The notes under the pieces are model-generated. The model had not been told where the DNA came from. It did not search any database and worked only from the letters and a program-made list of their open reading frames with translations. From assembly GCF_010093235.1 (NCBI RefSeq), contig NZ_PDWP01000016.1, positions 35,117 to 99,116 of the forward strand: a stretch of DNA of 64,000 nucleotides, read 5' to 3'. Origin of the DNA: Pseudoxanthomonas suwonensis. Its GTDB lineage: Bacteria > Pseudomonadota > Gammaproteobacteria > Xanthomonadales > Xanthomonadaceae. A program made the position numbers and the translations under genes. This document shows, piece by piece, positions 44,795-54,474 of the stretch; the stretch's first letter is position 1, and every line of letters begins with the position of its first letter.

Positions 44795-44958
44795 GAGCTT
44801 TGTTCGCTGGACGAGAAAGTTATTTATGCAACTGATGCGTCAGTAATTAAAACCGTGTTAGCGTCGCGCAAGGGCTCGATTCATTTTGCCCCGGTTCAGG
44901 GAAGTGGAGCATCGCGAGTAGGAAAGAGCAGCACAAAAAAACTCAAAAGGACCCAGAG
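44795..44958. promoter_or_regulatory. AT-rich divergent control region apbC / TonB receptor
   Basis: This 164-nt stretch is clearly richer in A/T than its surroundings (TTATTTATGCAACTGATGCG, then GTAATTAAAACCGTGTTAGC). It presumably carries the promoters of both genes. A single -35/-10 pair cannot be fixed by eye. Confidence 0.5.
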
Positions 44959-47754
44959 ATGAAGCACACACCCGAGCGCAATCTCCTGAGCAAGGCGCTG
45001 TTTGCCGCCATGATCATGCCGCTGGCCGCCTCTGCCTTCGCCCAGGAAGCCCCCCAGGCTTCGGACCAGACCGAAAGCACCCCATCCGCCGGCGCCACCA
45101 GCCTCGACCGGGTCACGGTCACCGGCTCGCGCATCAAGCGCGTCGAGATCGAGGGCCCGGCTCCGGTCACCGTCATTACCGCCGACGACATCGAGAAGCA
45201 GGGATTCTCGACGGTATACGACGCGCTGAACACCCTTACCGAATTCACCGGTTCGGTCCAGAACGAGCTCAACCAGAACGGCTTCACCCCGAACGCCAGC
45301 TTCCTGAACCTGCGCGGCCTCGGCCCGGGTTACCAGCTGGTCCTGGTCAACGGCCGCCGCACGGCCGACTACCCGCTGCCCTACAACAGCCAGTCCAATG
45401 CGGTGAACCTGGCGAACATCCCGACCTCGGCCGTCGAGCGCATCGAAGTGCTGTCCGGCGGCGCCTCGGCGATCTACGGCTCCGACGCCGTGGCCGGCGT
45501 GGTCAACGTCATCCTCAAGACGAACTACGAGGGCGACCTGCTGACCGCCCGTGCCGGCACCACCACCCGGGGCGGCGGCGACAGCGGCCGGCTGCAGTGG
45601 ATCGGCGGCAAGGTCGGCCAGCGCTGGAGCCTGACCTACGCGGCCGAATACCTGGCCCGCGAGGAGATCTTCGCCTCGCAGCGCGACTTCATGGATTCCT
45701 ACCGCGACGACCCCTCGGTGGATCCGGAGGACGCCGTCGCGACGATCGGCATCCGCATGCGCGACCGCCTGGTCGGCACCGGCCTGGCTTCGTACATCTA
45801 CCCGCAGGGGGAAACCGCGGCCTCCACCTGCGCCCGCTTCAGCGAGTTCGAGCTCGAGACGCGCGGCACCTGCGGCTACTTCGGCTATCCGGCCACCCAG
45901 CAGATCCGCAACTCCGACGAGAACCTCACCGCCTACCTGTACGGCACCTACGACTTCGACAACGGCATGCAGGGCTTCGCCCAGCTGAGCGCGGCCCAGG
46001 CCGATGCCAAGATCGCCTCGTCCACGCAGTTCTGGCAGTCGCCGCTGGTGTACGACGCCAACCTCGACACCATCGTCGACACCCAGCGCATCTTCACCCC
46101 CTCGGAACTGGGCGGCCTGGGCGCGCAGCAGACCGAGGTCCGCGAGCGCTCGTTCGACGTGGCCGTCGGCCTGCGCGGCGTGGCCTTCGGCGACCGCTTC
46201 GACTGGGACCTGACGTTCTCCCACGCGCGCTACAGCCTGACCGTCGACCAGCCACGCTTCCTGGCCAACCGGATCAACGAGTACTTCATGGGCCCGGAGA
46301 CCGGCCTGCTTGATCCCTACTTCGGCGCCTACCCGGTCGTGAGCTTCGACATCGACCGCTACTTCTCGCCGCTGGCCCCGGACACCTACCGCTCGCTCAC
46401 CACCATCGTGAAGACCGACGCGGATGCGGAGGTCTCGCAGGGCACCTTCGTGCTGTCGGGCGACCTGTTCGACCTGCCGGCCGGCCCGGTGGGCATGGCC
46501 GCGGTGATCGAGGCCGCGCGCCAGAGCTACGACCTCGACAACGACCCGCGCATCGCGCCGAACTACGACGGCCCGGACCCGATCTACAACCTCACCGGTA
46601 CCGGCGGTGGCGGCGAGCGCGACCGCTATGCACTGGGCGTCGAGTTCAGCCTGCCGATCTTCTCCACCCTCAAGGCCAACCTCGCCGGGCGCTACGACAA
46701 GTACGACGACGTGACCAACGTCAATGGCGCCTTTACCTGGTCGGTGGGCCTGGAGTACCGCCCGGTCGACAGCCTGCTGCTCCGCGGCAGCCACGCCACC
46801 AGCTTCCGCGCCCCGGACATGCACTACGTGTTCGCCGAGGAATCTGGCTTCTTCATCACGGTGCTGGACGAGTACCGCTGCCGCCGCGATGGCCTCGACC
46901 CGACCACGACCAACGGCGGCTGCGGCTCCAACACGCCCTACACCTATAGCGTCTTCGCCACCCGCCAGGGCAGCAAGGAACTGGAGGAGGAGAAGGGCGA
47001 GTCCTCGACCATCGGCGTGGTCTGGGACATCACCGACGGCATGTCGGTGAGCCTGGACGCGTACCGCATCAAGCTCGAGGGCGCGGTCAGCGACATCGCC
47101 CCGGCCTACCTGATGCGCGAGGAGGCGGCGTGCCTGCTGGGCAGCGACCGGGCCGGCGCCCCCGTCGACCCGAACTCGGCGTCCTGCGCGTTCTTCACCG
47201 GGCTGGTCGACCGCCTGGGCGTGGACCAGATCAACGACGACGAGATCGACACCTACCTGTCGTATCCGTTCAACCAGTCCATGCTGGAGACCTCCGGCGT
47301 CGACGCGCGGTTCCGCTACCGCCTCGATACCGACCGCCTGGGCCAGTTCAACTTCCTGGCCGGCTGGACCCATGTCCTGAAGATGGAAGAGCAGGAGTTC
47401 CCGGGCGACGAGATCCGCAACCTGCGCGACCACATGCAGTTCTTCAACTTCCGCAGCCGCGCCAGCTGGGAGGTGAACTGGGAAATCGACGACTGGCAGT
47501 TCAACGTCAACGGCTACCGCTGGGGCTCCCTGCCCAACTGGGCCGAGACGCACCGCATCGCGCCGTACATCATCTGGAACGCGCGGTTCGAGAAGAAGAT
47601 CACCGAGAAGGCCAGCCTGGGCCTGAGCGTGAACAACCTGTTCGACAAGCTGCACCCGAACGACGACACATTCGACTCGTATCCGTTCTTCTGGCGCGCC
47701 TACAGCCCGATCGGACGCGAGGTGTTCGCGACGTTCGCCTACCGCTTCCGGTAA
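44959..47754 (+). CDS. TonB-dependent outer-membrane receptor
   Basis: A 931-residue receptor for energised uptake of an unknown ligand. It has a signal peptide (1-28, ending ASAFA), a TonB-box-like LDRVTVTGSRI (about 50-60), a plug domain (about 65-190; LNLRGLGPGYQLVLVNGRR, SAVERIEVLSGGASAIYGSD, VAGVVNVILK) and a 22-strand barrel with VGLEYRPVDSLLLRGSHATS and NNLFDKLHP. The plug style is that of the large xanthomonad receptors often paired with peptidases. AAGGA precedes the ATG by seven bases. The S9 peptidase gene 103 nt downstream suggests peptide uptake. Confidence 0.93.
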   Translation: MKHTPERNLLSKALFAAMIMPLAASAFAQEAPQASDQTESTPSAGATSLDRVTVTGSRIKRVEIEGPAPVTVITADDIEKQGFSTVYDALNTLTEFTGSVQNELNQNGFTPNASFLNLRGLGPGYQLVLVNGRRTADYPLPYNSQSNAVNLANIPTSAVERIEVLSGGASAIYGSDAVAGVVNVILKTNYEGDLLTARAGTTTRGGGDSGRLQWIGGKVGQRWSLTYAAEYLAREEIFASQRDFMDSYRDDPSVDPEDAVATIGIRMRDRLVGTGLASYIYPQGETAASTCARFSEFELETRGTCGYFGYPATQQIRNSDENLTAYLYGTYDFDNGMQGFAQLSAAQADAKIASSTQFWQSPLVYDANLDTIVDTQRIFTPSELGGLGAQQTEVRERSFDVAVGLRGVAFGDRFDWDLTFSHARYSLTVDQPRFLANRINEYFMGPETGLLDPYFGAYPVVSFDIDRYFSPLAPDTYRSLTTIVKTDADAEVSQGTFVLSGDLFDLPAGPVGMAAVIEAARQSYDLDNDPRIAPNYDGPDPIYNLTGTGGGGERDRYALGVEFSLPIFSTLKANLAGRYDKYDDVTNVNGAFTWSVGLEYRPVDSLLLRGSHATSFRAPDMHYVFAEESGFFITVLDEYRCRRDGLDPTTTNGGCGSNTPYTYSVFATRQGSKELEEEKGESSTIGVVWDITDGMSVSLDAYRIKLEGAVSDIAPAYLMREEAACLLGSDRAGAPVDPNSASCAFFTGLVDRLGVDQINDDEIDTYLSYPFNQSMLETSGVDARFRYRLDTDRLGQFNFLAGWTHVLKMEEQEFPGDEIRNLRDHMQFFNFRSRASWEVNWEIDDWQFNVNGYRWGSLPNWAETHRIAPYIIWNARFEKKITEKASLGLSVNNLFDKLHPNDDTFDSYPFFWRAYSPIGREVFATFAYRFR

Positions 47755-47767
47755 CCGGGACGGGCAC

Positions 47768-47793
47768 GGGACCCGGCGGCCACGCCGGGTCCC
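47768..47793 (+). terminator. Hairpin between TonB receptor and S9 peptidase genes
   Basis: GGGACCCGGC pairs with GCCGGGTCCC across 6 nt. There is no T-run; it may attenuate rather than end transcription. Confidence 0.4.
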
Positions 47794-47857
47794 CTCGCCT
47801 GCCTGCTAATCTTCCAGCTCCGCGAGGAACGCGGGGCACGCATCCCAGGGAACGACC

Positions 47858-49825
47858 ATGCGCAATATCCTGAAACTGCTGCTGGCAGCGGGGGCCTGTA
47901 TGGCGGCCTCCCAGGCGCCAGCCGAAACCCTCCAGTCCGTCCGCGATTTCGTGGATCGCCCGGCCTACGGGGTGACCAAGATATCGCCCAACGGGGAATA
48001 CCTCGCCATCACCGTCGACAAGGGCGACCAGGATGTCCTGGCCGTCCTGCGCACCAGCGACCTGAGCCTGGTCAAGGTCAACCAGCTTCCGGGCGGCCGC
48101 AGCGTCGGCGACTTCTACTGGACCAGTCCCGAGCGCCTGCTGTTCAACGCGGTGGACAAGATCGGCGGCTACGCGGCACCGCGGCAGACCGGCGAATGGT
48201 TCGCGGTCAATGCGGACGGCAGCCAGCCGCGACCGCTCATCTTCCACGGCACCCGCGATGCCACCCAGCGCGGCAAGACCGTCGCGGGAGAGTACTTCAC
48301 CCTGCTGGACAGCCTGCGCCAGGACGACCAGTACGTGATCATGGAGACGCTCTCGGAGCGCTCGGCCGAGGGCGCCGGCTCCGAGGTGGTCCGGCTCGAC
48401 ACCCAGACCGGGAGGCGGCTGCGCCTGGCGCGGGCGCCCAAGGAGAACTGCTCCATCACCCTGGACTCCCGCAAGGAGCCGCGGTTCGCCATCTGCTCCT
48501 CCAGCAAGGACGAAAGCGGCGAGTACGACGAGCGCAGCGAGCTGTACCGCCTGGAAGGCGGCAGCTGGAAGCTGCTCAACGCCTCCGCGTCCGACGGCAA
48601 GCACCTGTCGGTCACCCATGTCACGCGCGACGGCACGGTGTACGCCGAGCAGGACGATGGCAAGGCGCCGCCGGCCATCGGTACGCTGGACCTCGAGACC
48701 GGCACGTTCACCCCGCTGTTCCAGGACAAGGTCGCCGAGGTCTCCGACTTCATCTGGTCCACCGACGACACCCGGCTGATCGGCGTGGTCACCGACGCCG
48801 GCGCGCCGGTGGTCAAGCTGATCGACGAGGGCCATCCGGACGCGCAGCTCTATGCCTCGCTGGCGTCCGCCTTCGACGGCCAGATGGTCCGCTTCTCCAG
48901 CTTCACCGAGGACGGGCGCAAGATCATCGTTTCGGTGTACAGCGACCGCAATCCCGGCGAGCTGTACCTCTACGACCGCGACACCGGCAAGGCCAGCTTC
49001 CTGATGAAGCGCATGCCGCAACTGGATCCGGCCAGGATGGCCTCGGTCAAGCCGTTCTCCTTCACCGCCCGCGACGGCATGACGGTCCATGGCTTCCTCA
49101 CCATCCCCCACGGCTCCGACGGCCGCAACCTGCCGCTGATCGTCAATCCGCACGGCGGCCCGATCGGCCCGCGCGACGACTGGCGCTTCAACCCCGAGGC
49201 GCAGCTGTTCGCCAGCCGCGGCTATGCGGTGCTGCAGGTGAACTTCCGCGGCTCCGGCGGCCATGGCCGCGCGTTCCGCAATGCGGGCCACCGGCAGTGG
49301 GGCCAGGGCATCCAGAACGACATCATCGACGCCACCAACTGGGCGGTCCAGAACGGCTACGCCGACAGGAACCGCATGTGCATCTACGGCGGCAGCTTCG
49401 GCGGCTACTCGGCGCTGATGGCGCCGATCCGCGCCCCGGGCCTGTTCAAGTGCGCGTTCGGCTACGTCGGCGTGTACGACATCGACATGATGTTCAAGAA
49501 GGGCGACATCCCGCAGCGCGATTCGGGCCTGCGCTACCTGCGCCGCACCCATGGCACGGACTCGAAGTCCTGGGCGGAGAACTCGCCGGCCCGCCGCGCC
49601 GCGGAGGTGGGGATCCCGGTGTACCTGGCCGCCGGCGCACGCGACATGCGCGCGGTCCCGGAGCAGACCGAGCTGATGGCCAAGGCGCTGAAGGCCGCGG
49701 GCAACCCGCCGGAGGGGATGATCATCCAGTCCGGCGAAATGCACGGCTTCTACGACGTGGACAACCGGGTCAAGCTGTACACGACCATGCTGGAGTTCTT
49801 CGACCGGCACATCGGCAGGCAGTAG
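47858..49825 (+). CDS. S9-family (prolyl oligopeptidase-type) secreted peptidase
   Basis: A 655-residue serine peptidase with a signal peptide (1-22, ending APA), a beta-propeller region (about 30-370) and a C-terminal alpha/beta-hydrolase domain. The nucleophile is Ser in YGGSFGGYSALMAP, with Asp in LAAGARDMRAVP and His in SGEMHGFYDV; NPHGGPIGPRDDW and LQVNFRGSGGHG are further S9 landmarks. It probably cuts short peptides in the periplasm, between two TonB receptors that could import them. Confidence 0.92.
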   Translation: MRNILKLLLAAGACMAASQAPAETLQSVRDFVDRPAYGVTKISPNGEYLAITVDKGDQDVLAVLRTSDLSLVKVNQLPGGRSVGDFYWTSPERLLFNAVDKIGGYAAPRQTGEWFAVNADGSQPRPLIFHGTRDATQRGKTVAGEYFTLLDSLRQDDQYVIMETLSERSAEGAGSEVVRLDTQTGRRLRLARAPKENCSITLDSRKEPRFAICSSSKDESGEYDERSELYRLEGGSWKLLNASASDGKHLSVTHVTRDGTVYAEQDDGKAPPAIGTLDLETGTFTPLFQDKVAEVSDFIWSTDDTRLIGVVTDAGAPVVKLIDEGHPDAQLYASLASAFDGQMVRFSSFTEDGRKIIVSVYSDRNPGELYLYDRDTGKASFLMKRMPQLDPARMASVKPFSFTARDGMTVHGFLTIPHGSDGRNLPLIVNPHGGPIGPRDDWRFNPEAQLFASRGYAVLQVNFRGSGGHGRAFRNAGHRQWGQGIQNDIIDATNWAVQNGYADRNRMCIYGGSFGGYSALMAPIRAPGLFKCAFGYVGVYDIDMMFKKGDIPQRDSGLRYLRRTHGTDSKSWAENSPARRAAEVGIPVYLAAGARDMRAVPEQTELMAKALKAAGNPPEGMIIQSGEMHGFYDVDNRVKLYTTMLEFFDRHIGRQ

Positions 49826-49832
49826 GAACGGC

Positions 49833-49859
49833 GACGGCGGCAGGTTTCCTGCCGCCGTC
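49833..49859 (+). terminator. Hairpin after S9 peptidase gene
   Basis: GACGGCGGCAGG pairs with CCTGCCGCCGTC around a TTT loop (12 bp), eight bases after the stop. No T-run follows. Confidence 0.45.
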
Positions 49860-49908
49860 CTCATCGCCCCCATCGGGGTCCCGCCCGACACGGAAGACAA
49901 GGCAACCG

Positions 49909-50532
49909 ATGAATATCCGTACCGCCATCTGCCTGCTCGCGCTCGCCGGCGCGATCCAGGCCACACCCCTGCTGGCCAGCCCACCCGACCCCACCGAGGA
50001 CAGGATGATGATGGGGGCCGGTTTCCTCGCCGCGCACCCCGACCTGCGCTACCGCCTGCTCGGCCTGGAGGAGTTCCGCAAGGGCAACCACGAGGAAGCC
50101 TTCCGCTTCTTCCTGCGCGCCGCGTTCTACGCCGACAAGCCCTCCCAGGGCATGGTCGCGGAGATGTACTGGAACGGCCAGGGCGTCGCCCGCGACCCGG
50201 CCCTGGCCTACGCCTGGATGGACCTGGCCGCCGAGCGTGGCTACGAGGGTTTCCTCGGCCTGCGCGAGCGCTACTGGAACGCCCTGGACGAACGGGAGCG
50301 CAAGCGCGCGGTCGCCGAAGGCCGTGACGTGTACGCCCGGTACGGCGACGCCGCCGCGCGGCCGCGCCTGGCCACGGTGCTCCGGCGCGAGCGCAGCCAG
50401 GTCACTGGCAGCCGCACCGGCTTCGCCGGCAACGTGCAGATCTATGTGCCCGGACCCGACGGTTACCAGCCGATCGACGGCTCGAAGTTCTACGACGAGC
50501 GCTACTGGGATCCGGACAAGTACCTGGCCTAG
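49909..50532 (+). CDS. Secreted Sel1-repeat protein
   Basis: A 207-residue protein with a signal peptide (about 1-24, ending LLAS) and Sel1-like helical repeats around residues 55-115: MVAEMYWNGQGVARDPALAY, then AWMDLAAERGYEGFL. Sel1 repeats bind proteins. The C-terminus has a beta-rich segment (VQIYVPGPDGYQPIDGSKFY). No catalytic motif is seen. AAGG lies seven bases before the ATG. It follows the S9 peptidase gene and probably belongs to the same secreted system. Confidence 0.75.
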   Translation: MNIRTAICLLALAGAIQATPLLASPPDPTEDRMMMGAGFLAAHPDLRYRLLGLEEFRKGNHEEAFRFFLRAAFYADKPSQGMVAEMYWNGQGVARDPALAYAWMDLAAERGYEGFLGLRERYWNALDERERKRAVAEGRDVYARYGDAAARPRLATVLRRERSQVTGSRTGFAGNVQIYVPGPDGYQPIDGSKFYDERYWDPDKYLA

Positions 50533-51288
50533 CACGACAGCATTTGGATGAAGCCCAGGATCGGCAAGGTCAGCGTGGGCGAGCTCGAAGCCGTGCCTGG
50601 CTCCCGCGTCCCGGAGGTGGAACCGCAAGTCGACGCCGAGGAACCGCAGACGCCGGAACGCGACGAGAGCGGCCTCGGATCCAGGCCCGGAGCCTGACCT
50701 GCGGGCCGCGGGCATGCCCGCGTAGTGGATGGAAGATGCCGGCCGCACGGCCGGCGCTTGCTTCCCGCCGCAACAAGCCATGCACAGCCTTCGACGCCTG
50801 CGCGCCTGCCTCCCGTTTGGTGCCGCGTCGCGGGACAGGCAACAGTCCTACGGTCCAGGGCCGCGGTCGTGCAGCACGCCAGGCTGCAGGACGACTTCGC
50901 AGGGACGCACGCGCCCTGACGGTCCCAGGGTTCCCACTTCTCCCGCCGGCGGCCGGCCACACCTGTCGCGCCGCGCCCGGGCATGGCTTGTCCGGGCTAC
51001 GCGCCGTGCTGCCCTCCCTCCTTTGGGAGAGGGTGCGGGGGCGAAGGCCGCAAAGCTTCGCGGCGCGAAGTGGCCTGCACCCGGCCCGCGGTTGGGACAT
51101 GCACCGACATGCGGCGAGCGCGCTGACTGAATGACTCAGCTGAAGCACCGTGGCCATCGGCCGCATTGATCGGACTCGGTCCCTCCTGCCGCGAAGGATC
51201 ACGAAACTCCTTCTCCCGCGGGGCCCGAGGGGTAATCCGGCGCCCGCGCATTGTCCTGAAATCCGATCCAGTCAGGATGGCTGAATAG

Positions 51289-51321
51289 CCTAATTACCAT
51301 TAGGTACGCATACCTATGCGT
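51289..51321. promoter_or_regulatory. Two adjacent inverted repeats, possible operators
   Basis: CCTAAT-TACC-ATTAGG (51289-51304) is followed at once by ACGCATA-CC-TATGCGT (51306-51321). Both are perfect and lie about 190-220 nt upstream of the receptor ATG, in an A/T-rich patch. Confidence 0.5.
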
Positions 51322-51377
51322 CATGCAGTGGGCCAATCCAACCGCCCGGGGCGATAGTTAAGAACTTGTTCCAGCGC

Positions 51378-51394
51378 CTTAACCACATGTTAAG
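51378..51394. promoter_or_regulatory. Inverted repeat near the TonB receptor promoter
   Basis: CTTAAC-CACAT-GTTAAG, perfect over 6 bp, preceded by GTTAAGAACTTGTT (51357-51370). It is a candidate regulator site or part of the promoter. Confidence 0.45.
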
Positions 51395-51508
51395 TTCGGG
51401 ACGCAACTGTTGATCTGGGCAACCAATCCGCTCTTGCCAATCGCCCCACCGGCTGCAGGCATCGCAGCGCGACGGGGCGAAGAACGTCCCTTTTTTCTGG
51501 AATTCGAA

Positions 51509-54349
51509 ATGACGCCCCACGCTTCCACCTTCAAGCCGAGCCTGCTGAGCCGGGCAGTGCTCAGTGCTCTCCTGATCCCCGCCTCCGCGGTGGCCCTGGC
51601 CCAGGAGTCCGATTCGGACCGCGTCCGCGATCTCAACGCGGTCACCGTCACCGGCTCGCTGATCCCGCAGACCGAAATCGAGACCGCCACCCCGGTGATG
51701 GTCATCTCGGCCGAAGACATCCAGATGCGTGGCTTCCAGAGCGTCGCCGACGTACTGCAGCAGGCGAGCTTTGCCACCGGTGGCATCCAGGGCGGCCAGG
51801 TCAGCGCCTCGTTCACCCAGGGCGCCGAAGCCGCCAGCATGTTCGGCCTGGATCCGGGCTACACCAAGTACCTGATCAACGGCCGCCCGATGGCCAGCTA
51901 CCCGGCCCTGTACAACGGCTCGGACGTCTTCAACAACATCAGCGGCATCCCGGTCGCGCTGATCGAGCGCATCGAGATCCTGCCCGGTGGCCAGTCGTCG
52001 CTGTACGGCTCCGACGCCATCGCCGGCGTGGTCAACGTCATCCTCAAGAAGAACGTCGACAAGGGCGAGTTCTCGATCCGCGGCGGCGCCTTCAGCGAGG
52101 GCGGCGGCAACAGCCTGCGCCTGACCTTCGCCGACAACTTCTCGGCGATGGACGGCCGCCTGAACTCGCTGCTGGGCATCCAGGTGGACGACCGCGCCCC
52201 GGTCTGGGGCTACCAGCGCGACCTGTCGCGCCAGTACAACCAGAACGGCTACAGCGCCCCGGTCGCCGCCCGCGACTTCGTGGTCATCGACGCGCTGACC
52301 AGCGACTACGTGTTCGCCGATCCGAACGATTGCGCCAACACCACCGGCAACTTCAAGGGCACCACCCAGAAGCACACCCGCGCCGGCTACGGCAGCTACT
52401 GCGGTTCGTTCATCAGCCCCGGCTACCGCACCATCCGCAACGGCAAGGAGTCGGCGCAGGTCTACTCCTACACCACCCTCGACGTGAGCGACACCACCCA
52501 GGTGTACGCCGAGGTGATGGGCCTGTACGAGGAGTCCGAGTACTCGTCCGGCTCGAACTACGCCTGGTGGGGCACCAGCTCCACGTTCGGTGCCTACTAC
52601 GACCCGGCCTACCCGGACACCCTGCTCAACCTGCAGCGCGCCTTCGCCCCCGAGGACATCGGCGGCAAGGGTTACCGCGACATCATGAGCACGGATACCA
52701 ACAAGGCCCTGACCGTGACCCTGGGCGCCAACGGCCAGCTGGGCGACTGGGACTACAGCGCCTACGTGTCGCGCGCCGAATACCGCCTCACCGAGCATTC
52801 GTGGGTGCGCTTCCGCGACAAGATCGACAACTACTTCCTGGACCGCGTGCTGGGTCCGGAGCAGGGCCTGGATCCGATCTACGGCGCCTACCCGGTGTTC
52901 ACCCCGGACTACGCGGCGTTCTACAGCAGCATTGATCCGGCCGACTTCCGCAGCTTCACCGGCTTCGTCGACACCAAGTCGCGCACCTGGGACAACCTGG
53001 CCCACGTCCAGTTCAGCAATACCTCGCTGTTCTCGCTGCCGGGCGGCGACGCCGGCTTCGCGATCGTGGCCGAGGTCGGCAACGAGGGCTGGGACTACAG
53101 CCCCGACTCGCGCATGATCGAGGGTCCGGAAACCCTGGTCTCCGAGATCTGGGGCATGACCGCGGTCAGCGGCGCCGGCCACCGCAGCCGCTACGCCGTG
53201 ACCTCCGAGCTGCGCATGCCGCTGCTGGAGTCGCTGACCGTCTCCGCCTCGGGCCGCTACGACGCCTTCGACATCGCCGGCAACACGGTCGACAAGCCGA
53301 CCTGGAGCATCGGCGTCGAATACCGCCCGGTCGAAAGCCTGCTGCTGCGCGGCAAGGTCGGCACCGCGTTCCGCGCGCCGTCCCTGGCCGATGCGTTCCA
53401 GGGCCTGAGCGGCTACTACAACTCCACCGTCGACTACTACCGCTGCAGCCTGGACGGCTACCTGCCGGGCGACACCGACGACTGTTCCTGGGACAACGAG
53501 TCCTACTTCGGCCAGTCCTCCGGCAACCCGGACCTGAAGCCGATCGAGGCCGACGTGTGGAACGCCGGCGTGGTGTGGTCGCCGACCGCCAAGCTGTCGT
53601 TCGCGGTCGACTACTACAGCTGGAAGATCGAGAACGAAGTCGACTCGATCAACGACAACGACCTGATGCGCGGCGAGTACTACTGCCGCACCGGCGCCGC
53701 CGGTTCGCCGGTCGCCAGCTGCGACGACATCCTGTCGTGGGTCGGTCGCGACGCCAACGGCAAGCTCGTCTCGCTGTACACCCCGAAGGTGAACATCGCC
53801 CGGCAGGAGCTGGAAGTGGTGACGGCCAGCGCGAACTACATGCTGGACATCGGCCGTTTCGGCAGCCTGAGCTTCTCCAGCAACTACACCAGCAAGGTGA
53901 GCCACGAGCTGGAGCCGACCCCGGGTGCCGGCACCATCGACCTGCTGCGTGACCCGTACGCCATGTGGTACTACGACTCCTACGCCAAGACCCGCGTCGA
54001 TGCCTCGATCGCCTGGGCGAAGGACGACTGGACCACCACCCTGTACGCGAACCGCATCGGCTCGACCCCGAACTACCTCGCGTATGCGGGCGAGGGCTAC
54101 GACTACGTCCACTCCAGCGGCGCCAAGGCCGGCAAGTGGGGCCCGTACGTCACCTACAACGCCAGCGTCAACTGGCGTGCCACGGATGACCTGGCCTTCT
54201 CGCTGATGGTGAACAACCTCACCAACAAGATGCCCGACCACCAGGCCAGCAACTACCCCGGCACCAGCAGCACGCCGTGGAACAACTACTACTACGACAT
54301 CCTGGGTCGTGCCGTGTACCTGGAAGCGAAGTACAGCTTCGGCAAGTAA
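51509..54349 (+). CDS. TonB-dependent outer-membrane receptor
   Basis: A 946-residue receptor, second of the pair. Signal peptide 1-31 (ending VALA), TonB-box-like LNAVTVTGSLI (about 42-52), plug domain (GYTKYLINGRPMASYPALYN; IERIEILPGGQSSLYGSDAI) and a barrel with VGTAFRAPSLADAFQGLSGY and a C-terminal YLEAKYSFGK. The Asn/Tyr/Ser-rich barrel and the missing last aromatic residue are seen in related xanthomonad receptors. The ATG at 51509-51511 gives the signal peptide; its ribosome site is weak. Ligand unknown; a peptide is plausible from the neighbouring S9 peptidase. Confidence 0.92.
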   Translation: MTPHASTFKPSLLSRAVLSALLIPASAVALAQESDSDRVRDLNAVTVTGSLIPQTEIETATPVMVISAEDIQMRGFQSVADVLQQASFATGGIQGGQVSASFTQGAEAASMFGLDPGYTKYLINGRPMASYPALYNGSDVFNNISGIPVALIERIEILPGGQSSLYGSDAIAGVVNVILKKNVDKGEFSIRGGAFSEGGGNSLRLTFADNFSAMDGRLNSLLGIQVDDRAPVWGYQRDLSRQYNQNGYSAPVAARDFVVIDALTSDYVFADPNDCANTTGNFKGTTQKHTRAGYGSYCGSFISPGYRTIRNGKESAQVYSYTTLDVSDTTQVYAEVMGLYEESEYSSGSNYAWWGTSSTFGAYYDPAYPDTLLNLQRAFAPEDIGGKGYRDIMSTDTNKALTVTLGANGQLGDWDYSAYVSRAEYRLTEHSWVRFRDKIDNYFLDRVLGPEQGLDPIYGAYPVFTPDYAAFYSSIDPADFRSFTGFVDTKSRTWDNLAHVQFSNTSLFSLPGGDAGFAIVAEVGNEGWDYSPDSRMIEGPETLVSEIWGMTAVSGAGHRSRYAVTSELRMPLLESLTVSASGRYDAFDIAGNTVDKPTWSIGVEYRPVESLLLRGKVGTAFRAPSLADAFQGLSGYYNSTVDYYRCSLDGYLPGDTDDCSWDNESYFGQSSGNPDLKPIEADVWNAGVVWSPTAKLSFAVDYYSWKIENEVDSINDNDLMRGEYYCRTGAAGSPVASCDDILSWVGRDANGKLVSLYTPKVNIARQELEVVTASANYMLDIGRFGSLSFSSNYTSKVSHELEPTPGAGTIDLLRDPYAMWYYDSYAKTRVDASIAWAKDDWTTTLYANRIGSTPNYLAYAGEGYDYVHSSGAKAGKWGPYVTYNASVNWRATDDLAFSLMVNNLTNKMPDHQASNYPGTSSTPWNNYYYDILGRAVYLEAKYSFGK

Positions 54350-54373
54350 GCCGCCCCCTGGGGTTGCGAACAG

Positions 54374-54401
54374 GAGCCCGGCCTCGGCCGGGCTCTTTTT
54401 T
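54374..54401 (+). terminator. Rho-independent terminator of the second TonB receptor gene
   Basis: GAGCCCGGCC-TC-GGCCGGGCTC followed by TTTTTT, 25 nt after the stop. Confidence 0.92.
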
Positions 54402-54474
54402 GTTGCGGCCGCCCGTGACCATCCGCCGCCGAATGGTATATAGAAGCCGCATCGACCCAAGTCACGGAGTGCAC

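Larger units (their letters stand above)
50533..51508. other. 976-nt stretch without a supported gene
   Basis: A 49-codon frame (50548-50697, MKPRIGKVSVGELEAV onward) has no ribosome site and is not supported. GCGGGCATGCCCGC (near 50711) and a CCTCCCTCCTTTGGGAGAGG segment (about 51012) are intergenic palindromes of the kind common in xanthomonads. The last 230 nt are A/T-richer and hold three inverted repeats upstream of the second TonB receptor, listed separately. Confidence 0.5.

Noticed and set aside
50548..50697. A 49-codon ORF after the Sel1 gene
   Set aside because: No ribosome site, acidic/Pro-rich composition without motif, and no sign of conservation visible from sequence alone.
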